Counted from the first letter of the stretch, positions 26,940 through 36,725 are shown. The stretch: 59,255 nucleotides of DNA from Nocardia araoensis NBRC 100135 (GCF_000308435.1 NZ_BAFR01000350.1:1-59255), one strand, 5' to 3'. Notes: a model not told the origin generated them from the sequence alone. A program made the numbers and translations.

Positions 26940-27455
26940 ACTGAACGCATCGGCTACGGGGGGCGGATCCCCGGCCACCGCAACCCATGCGGTCGTTCCC
27001 GGGCTCGTCCTGTTGTACTACCGCACCACTATCCTTGGCCGCCGAAGGCGGCGGCACCGGGGGATACCGACTGATGGCAGTCGCCATGCGACGCCTGATA
27101 TTCCTTGGCACATGCGGGGCGCTCTACAGTGCACGCCAGTCGACCCATATACCGACCGAGCCGACGAAACAGGCGGCCGGATCGCTGCGTGAAGTATTGA
27201 TTGGAGCCTGCCACAACCACCCCGTTTCGCATGGTGAGACAATCGCTGCGGCGGCCGGTGCGGGTATATACGCCGTTGTGCTCGCAGCCAGCGGTTTGGT
27301 CTCACCGAGGGCCAGGGAATCGGTAGTCCAGCCGGAAAGCGCCCAGTAGGGCATCATGTTCGGATTCTCCGCATTTCAGGCATCAGCATCATCGCCGCTC
27401 TCATATTCACGCGCTACGAGCACTCTTTCGATCGATGTCCGAACGCGAAAGGTCT
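26940..27455 (+). pseudogene. Decayed second copy of the GPH transporter
   Basis: Pieces in several frames match the transporter at 20943: 'GSPATATHAVVPGLVLL' (its N-terminus), 'GTCGALYSARQSTH' with 'GSLREVLIGACH' (middle), 'GETIAAAAGAGIYAVVLAAS' (near the C-terminus) and a final 'IIAALIFTRYEHSFDR'. Large internal deletions, frameshifts and a stop after 'ESAQ' rule out function. Order along the DNA is kept, so it is one collapsed gene. Confidence 0.75.
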
Positions 27456-27470
27456 GAGGTCGCGACACGT

Positions 27471-28568
27471 CTATTTCGTCAGTCCGAGCAGTGCGGCGGT
27501 GAGTCCGTAGTCGGGACCGAAATCCTGCATGTTTCCGGTACGGCAGCCGTCGGCTTTCATCTGGATTCGCTCGCAGAACAGGCTGACTATTTCACCGTTG
27601 AGGGCGGTTAAGAGCATCATTTTCACACGGACATGTCCATGCTCTCGGTCGACCAGGTTGTCGATGTTCTGAAACACCATGGGTGTCAGGTCGACCACCT
27701 CGGTGAGGCCGTAAGCGTTGGCGCGGAGCTGGTCGCTCACCTTCGTCAGTCCGGACAGGGTGTCCGCCAGTTGGTGCTGGTACTGCCCGAATGTGCCTGA
27801 GGTGTTGGCAAGGAAGGCGCTGAGCTGCTCCAGCGTAGCCTGTAGACCGGGCGCCTGCTCGGCGAGCAACCCGTTCATTTGCGTTACTTTGTCACTGAAA
27901 TCCCGCACCGCGCGGTCGTTTTCCGCGAGTATCGAGGTGAGTTCGTTCAGCCTGATGATGATATTCGAGATCGCGTCCTTGTTGTCGGTGCCGACCTTCA
28001 GGGCGCTCGACAGCGCCTGGAGAGTGTCGCGAATCTTCGTGCCGTTGCCCTCGAGAAGCGGGTGCAGCACTCGGCCCGACAGCGGGCCGGACCCTTCCAT
28101 CTCGTCTTGCGGCTTCAGGGCGGCGGTGAACTGATCAATGGTTTGGATGAGCGTGTCGAGCTCGACGGGAGTCTTGGTACGCGACTTCGGCAGGTGGGCA
28201 CCGTCGGCGAGCATCTCGCCGTGGGTGTAGACGGGGGTGAGCTCGATGTGGCGGTCGGTGATGATGGACGGCGATATCAACACAGCCATCGCGTCTTTTG
28301 GGATCTTCACATCAGACTTGATCGACAGATACACCTCGATGACGGTGCTCTTCGCCACGACTTTCTCGACCCTGCCGACCTCGAGCCCGAGCACCGTAAC
28401 GGGATTGCCTACATAGACGCCGGCGATATTGTCGAAGTCGGCGGTGATGCGCGTTGGTTCATCACCCGCGTGCGGCAGCAGCGAGCAGCCGCTCACCGTG
28501 AGCGCGGCGACGCCGATGGCGAATGCCTTGACCGCGTCGCACTTTGTCCGGGCAGCGAATGTCAGCAT
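27471..28568 (-). CDS. Orphan MCE-family lipoprotein
   Basis: A 365-residue MCE protein outside any mce operon. The start at 28568 has AAAGGA five bases upstream. A lipoprotein signal ends in 'LTVSGCS' (Cys about residue 26). The MCE motif is 'YVGNPVTVLGLEVGRVEKV' (about residues 45-65), followed by long helical segments. It resembles the MceE/lipoprotein class and could provide an alternative tip or needle for an Mce complex. It follows the MBL gene on the same strand after a 456-bp gap, so co-transcription is uncertain. Confidence 0.85.
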   Translation of the reverse strand: MLTFAARTKCDAVKAFAIGVAALTVSGCSLLPHAGDEPTRITADFDNIAGVYVGNPVTVLGLEVGRVEKVVAKSTVIEVYLSIKSDVKIPKDAMAVLISPSIITDRHIELTPVYTHGEMLADGAHLPKSRTKTPVELDTLIQTIDQFTAALKPQDEMEGSGPLSGRVLHPLLEGNGTKIRDTLQALSSALKVGTDNKDAISNIIIRLNELTSILAENDRAVRDFSDKVTQMNGLLAEQAPGLQATLEQLSAFLANTSGTFGQYQHQLADTLSGLTKVSDQLRANAYGLTEVVDLTPMVFQNIDNLVDREHGHVRVKMMLLTALNGEIVSLFCERIQMKADGCRTGNMQDFGPDYGLTAALLGLTK

Positions 28569-29024
28569 GGATATCCTTTGTGGTCTCGCATGATGCGCGA
28601 CCTCTCTGTCAGACGAATAACGTGATTTACGATCGCGGGCCGGGCGGGGCTTGGTTGCGACTCCCGGAAACTGGTCGTCGATACCTATCGCCATACCGGC
28701 CACCCACGGCAATTCATCGCGTCTCAGCGGGCTGCACGACGCCCGGACGGCGCGTCAATCAGTCGCGCGGCAATCGCCGCGCAAACGACGCGCGTAAGAC
28801 AACGATTTCCATCGAAGACCTTCCTTGCATTGTCGCCACCAGTAGGCAACCGGAAGCCCGGCTGCGCCTACAAACCGTCGGTCGGCGCGGCATATGGCGA
28901 GGACGCCGGCCTTTCTCGGCGTCGTCGATGCCACTGTACACAGTTCCGGCAACGATGTGTCCGAAATTTGCGAATTGGCTGGCAATGCTCGCATCCCCGA
29001 TGGACGCGCCGGTCACGGCGCAGC
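28569..29024. other. Gap without a gene
   Basis: Between the MBL stop and the MCE start I see only low-quality frames on both strands. It may contain the promoter of the orphan MCE gene; no clear palindrome was found. Confidence 0.4.
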
Positions 29025-29657
29025 TCAGAACCCCCGCTCGATCCACTGAGGCAGTTGCGGTGCTTCGATGCCTATGGTGGTGCCGTCGCCGTGACCGGTG
29101 TGCACCAGGGTGTCTTCCGGTAGGGCCAACAGTCGCTGCTGTATCGAACCGATGATGGTGGGGAAATCGGAGAAGGATCTGCCGGTCGCGCCTGGCCCTC
29201 CAGAGAAAAGAGTGTCTCCGGAGAAAAGGGCTTTGGCCTCGGGCAGGTGCAGGCAGATGGATCCTGGAGAGTGTCCGGGAGTGTGGATTACCTCGACGGT
29301 TGTCCCAGCGATCGCGATACGTAGTGAGTCGGTGGCAGCCCAGTAGCGCTGTCCGGGGTGACTCATGTCCCAGAGGGGATGGTCTGCGGGATGCAAAAGC
29401 ACTGGTGCATAGAGCTTTTCGCCGAGCTGGGGCGCGAAGGTGATGTGATCGTTGTGGCCGTGGGTACAGATCACCGCGACGACGTTGCGATTGCCGACTG
29501 TTTGAATGATCGCTTCGGCATCGTGGGCGGCGTCGACGACGATGACCTCTTCGTCGTTGCCGATCACCCACACGTTGTTGTCGACCTCCCACACACCGCC
29601 GTCGAGTTCGAAGGTGCCGCTGGTCACCACGCGGTCGATACGGAGCCCCCCGCTCAC
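29025..29657 (-). CDS. Metallo-beta-lactamase-fold hydrolase, partner of MscR
   Basis: A 210-residue MBL-fold protein. The metal motif is 'CTHGHNDH' (about residues 65-72); further ligands are the His in 'HTPGHSPGS', the Asp in 'LFSGDTLF' and the His near 'LVHTGHGDGT'. The GTG start overlaps the MscR stop. In M. tuberculosis the MscR gene Rv2259 is likewise followed by an MBL-fold gene (Rv2260), and the pair is thought to act in mycothiol-dependent formaldehyde metabolism, perhaps hydrolysing the formyl-thiol product. Confidence 0.85.
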   Translation of the reverse strand: MSGGLRIDRVVTSGTFELDGGVWEVDNNVWVIGNDEEVIVVDAAHDAEAIIQTVGNRNVVAVICTHGHNDHITFAPQLGEKLYAPVLLHPADHPLWDMSHPGQRYWAATDSLRIAIAGTTVEVIHTPGHSPGSICLHLPEAKALFSGDTLFSGGPGATGRSFSDFPTIIGSIQQRLLALPEDTLVHTGHGDGTTIGIEAPQLPQWIERGF

Positions 29658-30739
29658 AGGATGACCACCGAACGGAGCACATCACCGGTGCGCATCCTCT
29701 GGAAGGCCGCCTCGACCTCGTCGATCTCGATGCGCTCGGTGACGAACTTCTCCAGCGGTAGCCTGCCTTGCTGGTAGAGGTCTACCAGTGCCGGAAAGTC
29801 TCGTTCGGGTAGGCAGTCGCCGTACCAGGACGACTTCAACGCGCCACCGTGGGAGAACAAGTCCAGCAGTGGCATATCGAGCCGCATGTCGGGGCTCGGC
29901 ACACCGACGAGTACCACGGTGCCGGCCGAGTCGCGGGCATAGAATGCCTGCTTCCACGTCTCGGGGCGACCGACCGCATCGATGACGACATCGGCGCCGA
30001 ACCCGTCGGTGAGTTCCTGCACGGCGGCGACTACGTCGACGTGGGAAGCATCAATGGTATGTGTGGCACCAAGGTCTCTGGCCCAGGCGAGCTTTCGTGG
30101 ATCACGGTCCACGGCGATGATCTTCGATGCACCGACCAGGCGTGACCCCATGATCGCGGCGTCGCCTACACCGCCGCAGCCGATGACTGTGACGGAATCG
30201 CCACGGCCTACGTTGCCGGTGTTCACCGCGGCACCCAATCCCGCCATCACGCCGCAACCGAGCAGTCCGACGACGGCAGGGTCGGCGGTGGGGTCGACTT
30301 TCGTACATTGCCCGGCGTGTACCAGCGTCTTCTGCGCGAACGCCCCGATCCCGAGCGCTGGGGTGAGCTTCATGCCATCCTCGAGCGTCATGGGCTGACC
30401 GGCGTTGAACGTGCTGAAGCAGTACTGAGGACGCCCGCGTTTGCAGGCGCGGCATCGACCGCAGACCGCGCGCCAGTTCAAGACGACGAAGTCGCCGGGT
30501 TGCACCGAATCCACACCCGCCCCGACGGTTTCGACAATGCCGGCGGCTTCGTGCCCGAGCAGGAACGGGAACTCATCGTTGATCCCGCCCTCCCGGTAGC
30601 TCAGATCTGTATGGCACACCCCGCACGCGGCGATCGCGACGACGACCTCACCGGCGCCTGGGTCGGGAATGATGATGTCGGTGAGCTCGACGGGAGCTCC
30701 CTTCGCACGAGCGATTACGCCGCGCACCTTCTGAGGCAT
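29654..30739 (-). CDS. mscR: S-(hydroxymethyl)mycothiol dehydrogenase (MscR/AdhE2-like)
   Basis: A 361-residue zinc-dependent class III-type alcohol dehydrogenase. Catalytic zinc ligands are Cys in 'ACGVCHTDL' and His in 'LLGHEAAG'; the structural zinc cysteines are in 'VCGRCRACKRGRPQYC'; the NAD site is 'VIGCGGVGDAA'. The sequence, including 'NWRAVCG' and 'GVMAGLGAAVNTGNV', fits mycothiol-dependent formaldehyde dehydrogenase, also credited with S-nitrosomycothiol reduction. AAGGA precedes the ATG at 30739; an upstream in-frame start at 30799 lacks support. It is coupled to the MBL gene. Confidence 0.87.
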   Translation of the reverse strand: MPQKVRGVIARAKGAPVELTDIIIPDPGAGEVVVAIAACGVCHTDLSYREGGINDEFPFLLGHEAAGIVETVGAGVDSVQPGDFVVLNWRAVCGRCRACKRGRPQYCFSTFNAGQPMTLEDGMKLTPALGIGAFAQKTLVHAGQCTKVDPTADPAVVGLLGCGVMAGLGAAVNTGNVGRGDSVTVIGCGGVGDAAIMGSRLVGASKIIAVDRDPRKLAWARDLGATHTIDASHVDVVAAVQELTDGFGADVVIDAVGRPETWKQAFYARDSAGTVVLVGVPSPDMRLDMPLLDLFSHGGALKSSWYGDCLPERDFPALVDLYQQGRLPLEKFVTERIEIDEVEAAFQRMRTGDVLRSVVIL

Positions 30740-30788
30740 TTGGTTCCTTTTCTTCACAAGCATGCGCCGGTCGATGAGCGACCGGGAT

Positions 30789-31157
30789 TCATCCGGCACT
30801 CATCGGATGGCCGCCAGACAGTGTCATCAAATACGCGAGGACGAGCAGAGCTGTGATGACGGCGGGAAGCATGGCAGCTGGCTTGTCGCGGGCGCGTACG
30901 TGGACGACAACCGCACCGATCATCAACAACAGCAGCCCGATTCCCGCCGCCGCGCCGATCAGCCGCCAGCCGATGCCGGCCAGCAGGCCCAGCGCGCCAG
31001 CGATTTCCAGGCCGCCGACCCACCGGAATACGTTGAGAGACAACCCGGCGTGCGCGGCACGGCCCCGCGCCGATCCCACCGCGAAAACCTTGGGGCCGCC
31101 GACCAGCAGGAACAACGCCGCCAGCGTGACCGCGAGCACTGTCGAAGCGAGGTTCAT
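30789..31157 (-). CDS. DoxX-family membrane protein
   Basis: A 122-residue protein with four predicted membrane helices, characteristic of the DoxX family ('ALFLLVGGPKVFAVG', 'VGGLEIAGALGLLAG', 'LLLMIGAVVVHVRARD'). The ATG at 31157 shares a base with the ligase stop (TGATG). DoxX-like proteins are linked to redox balance and thiol stress in mycobacteria, but the role here is unknown. Confidence 0.8.
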   Translation of the reverse strand: MNLASTVLAVTLAALFLLVGGPKVFAVGSARGRAAHAGLSLNVFRWVGGLEIAGALGLLAGIGWRLIGAAAGIGLLLLMIGAVVVHVRARDKPAAMLPAVITALLVLAYLMTLSGGHPMSAG

Positions 31158-33043
31158 CAGCGCACCGTCACATTCCATCGCATCGTGTATCGGTCCAAGA
31201 CGTGCACGACGTCGCCCTTCGTGTCGGGATTATCGAGTTCGACTGTCGCTACGATTGCTCCGTCCTCGACGGTGGTGTCGATGCTGTGTACCGCACTGAT
31301 CGCAGCGAGGGCGTCGAGGAGTTCGCGGCGGGCCGCGTCGGCGCGCAGGCCCAGTTTGTAGGGTTTGCCGACGTCGGTGATCGGCAGCACGTCCAGGATC
31401 GTGACCATCTTGGGCACGGCGGCGCGCTCAGGCACGTGGCGGGCCGCCCAGTCGAGCAGTTCGGCTTCAGTGACCTCACCCCGCGACGCGACGGTGACAT
31501 AGGCGACGGGCACCTCTCCGGCATGGACGTCGGGACGTCCCACCGCGCCGACCGCGGTGACCTGTGGATGTGCCAGCAGAGCGTCTTCGATCATGGCCGG
31601 ATCGATGTTGTGTCCGCCGCGGATGATCAAATCCTTGGCGCGACCGTGCAGATAAATGAACCCGTCAGCGTCGATGTGGGCCAGATCGCCGGTGTCGAGC
31701 CATCCCTCGACGAGTTTGCCCCTGCCATCGAGTACGTGCTGGCGCCCATCATGACCGGTGACGTAGCCGGCGAACACCGTTGGTCCGCTGATGGCGAGGA
31801 CTCCGATCTCGCCGACCGCCAGTTCGGTCCAGGTTCCCTCCTCGTCGCTGCGCACCACCTTCACTTGCTGATAGGGCATGCGCTGACCAACCGAACCCGG
31901 ACGCGGCCGGTCGGGGAAGCTACGTGCGCTGGCGCAGGTTGCTTCCGTGAGCCCGTAACCTTCGACCAGCGTGATACCGGTGTGGGTCTCGAAGCTTTCA
32001 CGCACCGCCCGTGGTAGCGGGGAGGCGCCCACCATCGCGTACCGCAGGCTGGAGATATCGGCCGTGATCGGGCACTGGGCCAGCACCGCGTATACCGTCG
32101 GGACCGCGCTCATCGCGGCGATGCGGTAGTGGGCCACCATGTTCCAGAACTCGCCGTAAATCGCCAGATCCCGATAGCCCAGCGGTCCGGCCCACACCAC
32201 CGGTTGGCCTTTGAACAAAGGCGCGAGCAGGGTGACGACCAGGGCGTTGACGTGGAACAGCGGCAACGCCGCGAACACTACGGAGTCATCATCCAGCAGC
32301 GAGTTCGCCGCGATCATCCATGCGTTGGCGACCTCGCCCGTGTGGGTGTGCGCTGCCAGCTTCGGCACGCCGGTGGTGCCGCCGGTGTGGAACAACGCGG
32401 CAAGATCGGTTCCGAGGGGGAGCTGCCCGACGAATGTGGCATGCGCATGAGCGGCGGCCAGCTCATCGAGGTAGCCGACGCGCACACCCTTGATCGACAC
32501 CAGTGCATGCGATACCCCGGCCGGGCTTGTGGGACGCAGCACGAGCAGCGCGTCCAGCAGGCCGTCGGCCGCCAAGCGGCGGGCGCCGTCCCAGACGGGG
32601 GCCGACAACTCGGGGCCCGCGGCGATGAGGACGCGGGCTCCGGTGCGCCGCAACAGCTCCGCGAGGTGCTCAGCGGACAACCCGCCGTTGATGGGGGCGG
32701 CGATCCCGGCGAGTTGGGCGGCGAGTGCCGCGGGGATGAGTTCGGCGCAGTTGGGTGCGATCAGGGCCACTGCGTCGGTGCGGCGCACGCCGATTTCGTG
32801 CAGCAGGTTCGCGTACCGGTGGACGTCGGCGAGCAGTTGTGAATAAGTGCGCCGCACCGGTTCTCGCCATCGGGCGGCTTCCGGGAGCACGGTGACGGCG
32901 GTGTGGTCGGGCCAGGATTGCGCCGCCCGCCTCAGCAGGGTGTAGGTCGATTCCGGCAGGCCGCGCTCGGCCAGCGGCACGGATTCGATCTCGGGCAGGT
33001 CGGTCGGTTCGGCGTAGCGGGGCCACAGCGGGTGCTCGGTCAC
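31157..33043 (-). CDS. AMP-forming acyl-CoA ligase
   Basis: A 628-residue adenylate-forming enzyme. The phosphate-binding loop is 'FHTGGTTGVPKLAAHTH' (about residues 210-226), the A5 motif is 'EGYGLTEATC' (about residue 370), the A7-A8 region is 'GWLDTGDLAHIDADGFIYLHG' in part with 'RAKDLIIRGG', and the C-terminal Lys is in 'ITDVGKPYKLG'. The GTG start overlaps the FAH stop (GTGA), so an upstream in-frame ATG is rejected. It would activate a carboxylic acid from the ring-cleavage route or the growth substrate itself. Confidence 0.88.
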   Translation of the reverse strand: MTEHPLWPRYAEPTDLPEIESVPLAERGLPESTYTLLRRAAQSWPDHTAVTVLPEAARWREPVRRTYSQLLADVHRYANLLHEIGVRRTDAVALIAPNCAELIPAALAAQLAGIAAPINGGLSAEHLAELLRRTGARVLIAAGPELSAPVWDGARRLAADGLLDALLVLRPTSPAGVSHALVSIKGVRVGYLDELAAAHAHATFVGQLPLGTDLAALFHTGGTTGVPKLAAHTHTGEVANAWMIAANSLLDDDSVVFAALPLFHVNALVVTLLAPLFKGQPVVWAGPLGYRDLAIYGEFWNMVAHYRIAAMSAVPTVYAVLAQCPITADISSLRYAMVGASPLPRAVRESFETHTGITLVEGYGLTEATCASARSFPDRPRPGSVGQRMPYQQVKVVRSDEEGTWTELAVGEIGVLAISGPTVFAGYVTGHDGRQHVLDGRGKLVEGWLDTGDLAHIDADGFIYLHGRAKDLIIRGGHNIDPAMIEDALLAHPQVTAVGAVGRPDVHAGEVPVAYVTVASRGEVTEAELLDWAARHVPERAAVPKMVTILDVLPITDVGKPYKLGLRADAARRELLDALAAISAVHSIDTTVEDGAIVATVELDNPDTKGDVVHVLDRYTMRWNVTVR

Positions 33044-33975
33044 CGGTACCTCACCGTGGTGCGCTGGCGGCCCAGATCGATGGCGCCGTCGTCGGTGGAC
33101 ACCGTTGCCTCGATGACGTCTGCGTCGTGCAGGTATTTCGGATTCTTGGCCTGGCTTTTGAAGAACAGCTTCCATTTCGTGGCGGGCGGCAGCAGCGAGC
33201 CGATGATCTCGACCGGTTTGGGCGGCGCACTGATCGCCGTGCCGACGGGGGTTCCGGTGAGCAGCAGGTCACCGGCGTCCATGCGCTGGAAACCGGTCAA
33301 CACGCGCAGGGTGTGCAGCGGCCGGTAGATCATGTCGGCGACGGTCATGTCCTGGCGCAACCCGCCGTTGACCCACAACCGCAGCCGCAGATCGGTGAAC
33401 CGCTTCAGCTCGTCGGCCTCCAGCAGCACCAGCGCCGGCCCGACCGGGGTGAACGTCGGATACGACTTCGCCTCGTAGAACTGGGTTTTCGGCAGTTGGA
33501 CATCGCGGGCGGAGATATCGTTGGTCACGACCAGCCCGGCGATATAGTCCGCGAGGTTCGTTTCGGTGATCTCGGAGCCGACCGGCATCTCGCGACCGAA
33601 CACCAGCCCGATCTCCACTTCGTAATCCAGCAACCGCACGTGCGGCGGCCGCACGATGTCGTCGTGCGGCCCGCTGATCGAACCGGATGCCTTGCGGAAA
33701 AACGTCAGCGGCACCGTTGCCGGGTCACCGACGGAGTCCCGCACATGCGAGGCGAAGTTCGTCATCTGTGCCACCACCCGGCACGGTGCGGTCACCGGAG
33801 ACACCAGTGCCAAGCTTTCCACCGGCACCACCTCGGTACTCGCGGTCGCCGCGCGAATCGCCTGACGGTCGGCCAGCAGTCCCCCGGTGGTGATGGCGGC
33901 GGTATCGATCCGGGCGGCGCCCGCGGGTGTGCTCACCCACCAGGCGTCGCAGGTACGGAGAACAGAAATGCTCAT
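33040..33975 (-). CDS. Fumarylacetoacetate hydrolase-family protein
   Basis: A 311-residue FAH-superfamily enzyme. The metal motif E-x-E is in 'LLDYEVEIGLVFGRE' (about residues 127-140), with the Asp in 'VTNDISARDVQ' and the C-terminal 'AGDLLLTGTPVGTA'. Family members hydrolyse, hydrate, isomerise or decarboxylate products of meta-cleavage (HpaG/MhpD-like). ATG at 33975 overlaps the VOC stop by ATGA and the end overlaps the ligase start. Its position behind an extradiol-type enzyme supports a ring-cleavage role. Confidence 0.88.
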   Translation of the reverse strand: MSISVLRTCDAWWVSTPAGAARIDTAAITTGGLLADRQAIRAATASTEVVPVESLALVSPVTAPCRVVAQMTNFASHVRDSVGDPATVPLTFFRKASGSISGPHDDIVRPPHVRLLDYEVEIGLVFGREMPVGSEITETNLADYIAGLVVTNDISARDVQLPKTQFYEAKSYPTFTPVGPALVLLEADELKRFTDLRLRLWVNGGLRQDMTVADMIYRPLHTLRVLTGFQRMDAGDLLLTGTPVGTAISAPPKPVEIIGSLLPPATKWKLFFKSQAKNPKYLHDADVIEATVSTDDGAIDLGRQRTTVRYR

Positions 33976-35106
33976 GAGCTGGCTACTTTCCATAGGCCGC
34001 GCAGGCGACGGAGGTCGAATTCGTTGTCCTCGCGCAGCGCGTCGACCATCGCCGCCAGCTCGCGAAGGGATTCCCGGCCCGGTTTGAGGCCGAGAAAGTC
34101 TTTGCTGGCCGGTGGCCCCCACTGCGCCAGCCCCGAGGCGGTGAACGCAGCCCAGCCCGGTTCCACCGTGCAGTCGAACATGTCGCCGTCGCTGAAATGC
34201 TCGACCAGCAACCCGTCCGGATCACGCCAGTAGTCGAAGATCTGGCTGCCCTGGACGTGCCTGCCGATCCCCCACGACCGGTAGTAACCGTGATCGCGCA
34301 GGTACTCCCCGCCCGCGGCCAGTGCGTCCAGATCGGCGACTTGATAGGCCGAATGCACGTATCGGTTCACCGGCCCGAGCACCAACGCCAGCGTGTGGTG
34401 ATCGGCGGGTGTCTTGCCGCGATCACAGCGGATGAAACTCATCACCGGGCCGCGCTCACGCTGCCCCGGGTAATAGAGGAAGTCGCTGACTATCAGGCCC
34501 AGACTGCCCCAGATACCAGTCCAGCGTTTCGCGGTACCTGGTGGTCTGCACCACCACATGCCCGAGCCGCTGCACCCGCGCCGGCACGCGGGGCGGCCGC
34601 TGCGTCCGGTTCACGCGGGCGAGTTCGTGCCCGCAATTCAACGGGTGCGGCGACTGCGCGGGCAGGGCCGGCAACGTGTGAGTATCGGCGACAACCCGCA
34701 CCCGCAATCCGCTCGGGTCGGTCAGATCGACCGTCGATCCACCCAGGGACTCGGGCAAGTTCATCACCGTGCCGCTTCCGGCGCGGGCCAGCCGGAGCAG
34801 GTCGGCGGTGTCCGCCGCGCGGAAAGCCGGGCCGAGGAACGGCGAGCGCACGCCCTGGCGAATAACCACGCACGGCGCGGCGGGGTCCGCACCCCGAAGA
34901 TGCAGCTCCTCGGCCGTGCGCAGCGAAGTCGAGAAACCGAACGCGTGCGCGAACACTTCAGCGCGCTCCAGATCCGGCTTCTCGAACTCCAACCACGCCA
35001 GATCGTGCACCTTCACGATCGGATCACGCGCTCGCCCCGGATGCTCACCCGCTACCGCGCCGTGTTCGCTGTGCAATCCGGTATGCGAGTCGTGCTGGTC
35101 GGCCAT
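33972..35106 (-). pseudogene. VOC-family extradiol dioxygenase-like gene with one frameshift
   Basis: Two frames join into a ~377-residue two-domain VOC (glyoxalase/extradiol dioxygenase) protein. The N-terminal part starts at 35106 ('IVKVHDLAWLEFEKPDLERA'); the C-terminal part carries 'HHTLALVL', 'YVHSAYQVADLDALAAGGEY' and 'DPDGLLVEHF', with the usual His and Glu iron ligands. The break is at about 34503: deleting one T restores 'WYLGQLGLIVSDF'. GGAGGGA precedes the start. Either the gene is broken or the assembly has an inserted base. Downstream genes are coupled to it, so a true frameshift might depress them. Confidence 0.8.
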
Positions 35107-35594
35107 CGACCATTCCCTCCATATACTGAAGAATTCTTCACTGCTCGTCGAAACAACTCCGGTGGAACCCCATAACCAAGGAGCTGCACTCGACCGGCTC
35201 ACCGTGGGCTGGGATGTTCCTGTCCAGATTTTCGAGCAGCTGTCCGAATGACAGACTGCTTGTGTCGCAGAATTCCCATTCCCAGCGTGGGTGCGCGCAA
35301 GTATGGGCCAGCTTTCGGTATTTCGGATGAATGCCTCGGGGCGGGGGGTTCGCTGGCGATATTTCCACCGCAGCCCGCGCGGGCCGGTTCCTGGTCCGCG
35401 ATGCCGAGGCGGCGTCGATGATCGTGGCGTGGACCGCTCTGTGCTTGGTGTGATTGCTCCATGAGAGTCCTGACCGAGGCGATAGTCTTTCCACTGATCA
35501 CGAGGCCGAGGACCTGCTGCCCAAGTTCCGGACATCCGCGAGGCCTGTCGAATCTGCCAGCTCATCTGCTCTTCCTCGATGCGTGGTCGCAGGG
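35107..35594. other. Gap inside the P450 gene cluster, no gene seen
   Basis: About 490 bases between ferredoxin reductase and the VOC gene. Short frames on the minus strand (for example 35138-35494) have no known domain and no good start site. It may hold a separate promoter for the VOC-to-MBL unit or the remains of a deleted gene. Confidence 0.4.
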
Positions 35595-36725
35595 CTATAT
35601 GGATCCGGTCATCTTCCTCAATGCGGCGACGGATTTCCGGATCCCGTAGGCGACAACCGTCGGCCTCCTGTCGGGCTGTTTCCAGGTGAGCAGAGCGGCT
35701 CCGTCCGCGATGCTGCCCTCTACACTGGTCGGTTCGCCGACGAGTGGCAGCGGCCCAACGATTTTGATGGATACCCCCAGTATTTCGGTCCAGAAGTAGT
35801 CGTCGGTGGCGGACGTGGAAGATGCGAGCCCGAGGGCCGAGGCGGCGGCGACCTTGCCTTGTGCCACAGCGTTGGACCAGAACGGGGCCCGTCGGCCGGC
35901 GCGGATCGAGTAGGTGACATCGCCGGCCGCGTAGACCCCGGCGATTGCTGTCGCACACAAATGGTCGATACCGATGCCGCGTTCGTCGGCTACGCCGGAA
36001 CCATCGAGCCACGAGGTATTCGGTACTTCCCCGGCGCAGGTGACCACGAGGTCGGCGGTCGATACCGATCCATCGCCGAGAATGACACCGCAGACCGGAT
36101 CGTCTGCGAGTGTGACCAACCGGGGAGTGTGCACTATCCGGACGCCGTGTTCTTCGGCCCGTGCGCGTACGGCGTCGGAGAGGAAAGGCCCGAGGATTCG
36201 CCGCAACGGAGGGTCGACGTCGATCACGGTGACCGCGACGCCGCGAGCGACGCACGCGCTGGCGACCTCCATTCCCAGGAACCCGGCGCCGACCACGATC
36301 GCCGAGGTGGCGGTCGAGAGTCTCGCTCGCAACGTCCGCGCGTCCTCGAGTGTCCGAAGGACCAGTTCACCGGTCTGTCCACCGGCGGCCAGCCGTCGTG
36401 CGTCGGCGCCGGTTGCGGCGATGAGCGCGTCATATGCGAGGGTGCGGCCGGTTGCGGTGGTGACGGTGCGGGCGTCGAAATCCGTGCTGACGGCGGATTC
36501 GCGGAGGAGATCTATCTCTAGGTCGTCGAGCCGATACGGCAGAGAGCCCTCGGTGGCCGGGTTGTGCAGGACCGCCTTGGACAATGGTGGTCGTGAGTAG
36601 CCGCCGAGTTCGTCGGCGCCGATGATGGTCAGTCGACCGGTGTGTCCTAGGGTGCGCAGTTGACGCGCGGCGGTGATCCCGGCGATGGACTCGCCGACGA
36701 CGACGATCGAGCGGGGGGAGGTCAT
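35595..36725 (-). CDS. NAD(P)H:ferredoxin reductase (P450 electron-transfer type)
   Basis: A 376-residue FAD oxidoreductase of the rubredoxin/putidaredoxin reductase family. The FAD site is 'VVVGESIAGITAARQL' (residues 8-23), the NAD site is 'SAIVVGAGFLGMEVASA' (about residues 140-156), and the second FAD motif is 'GVYAAGDVTYS' (about residue 265). It is slightly shorter than usual (about 400). ATG overlaps the ferredoxin stop. It should pass electrons from NAD(P)H to the ferredoxin and then the P450. Confidence 0.88.
   Translation of the reverse strand: MTSPRSIVVVGESIAGITAARQLRTLGHTGRLTIIGADELGGYSRPPLSKAVLHNPATEGSLPYRLDDLEIDLLRESAVSTDFDARTVTTATGRTLAYDALIAATGADARRLAAGGQTGELVLRTLEDARTLRARLSTATSAIVVGAGFLGMEVASACVARGVAVTVIDVDPPLRRILGPFLSDAVRARAEEHGVRIVHTPRLVTLADDPVCGVILGDGSVSTADLVVTCAGEVPNTSWLDGSGVADERGIGIDHLCATAIAGVYAAGDVTYSIRAGRRAPFWSNAVAQGKVAAASALGLASSTSATDDYFWTEILGVSIKIVGPLPLVGEPTSVEGSIADGAALLTWKQPDRRPTVVAYGIRKSVAALRKMTGSI

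Noticed and set aside
28759..29685. 308-codon minus-strand frame covering the MBL gene
   Set aside because: Arg/His-rich frame offset from the MBL reading frame, which has the intact HxHxDH motif.
34456..36255. 599-codon minus-strand frame taken as one long protein
   Set aside because: Only its last third is the N-terminal VOC domain; the rest is an out-of-frame reading of the ferredoxin reductase and of the gap before it.
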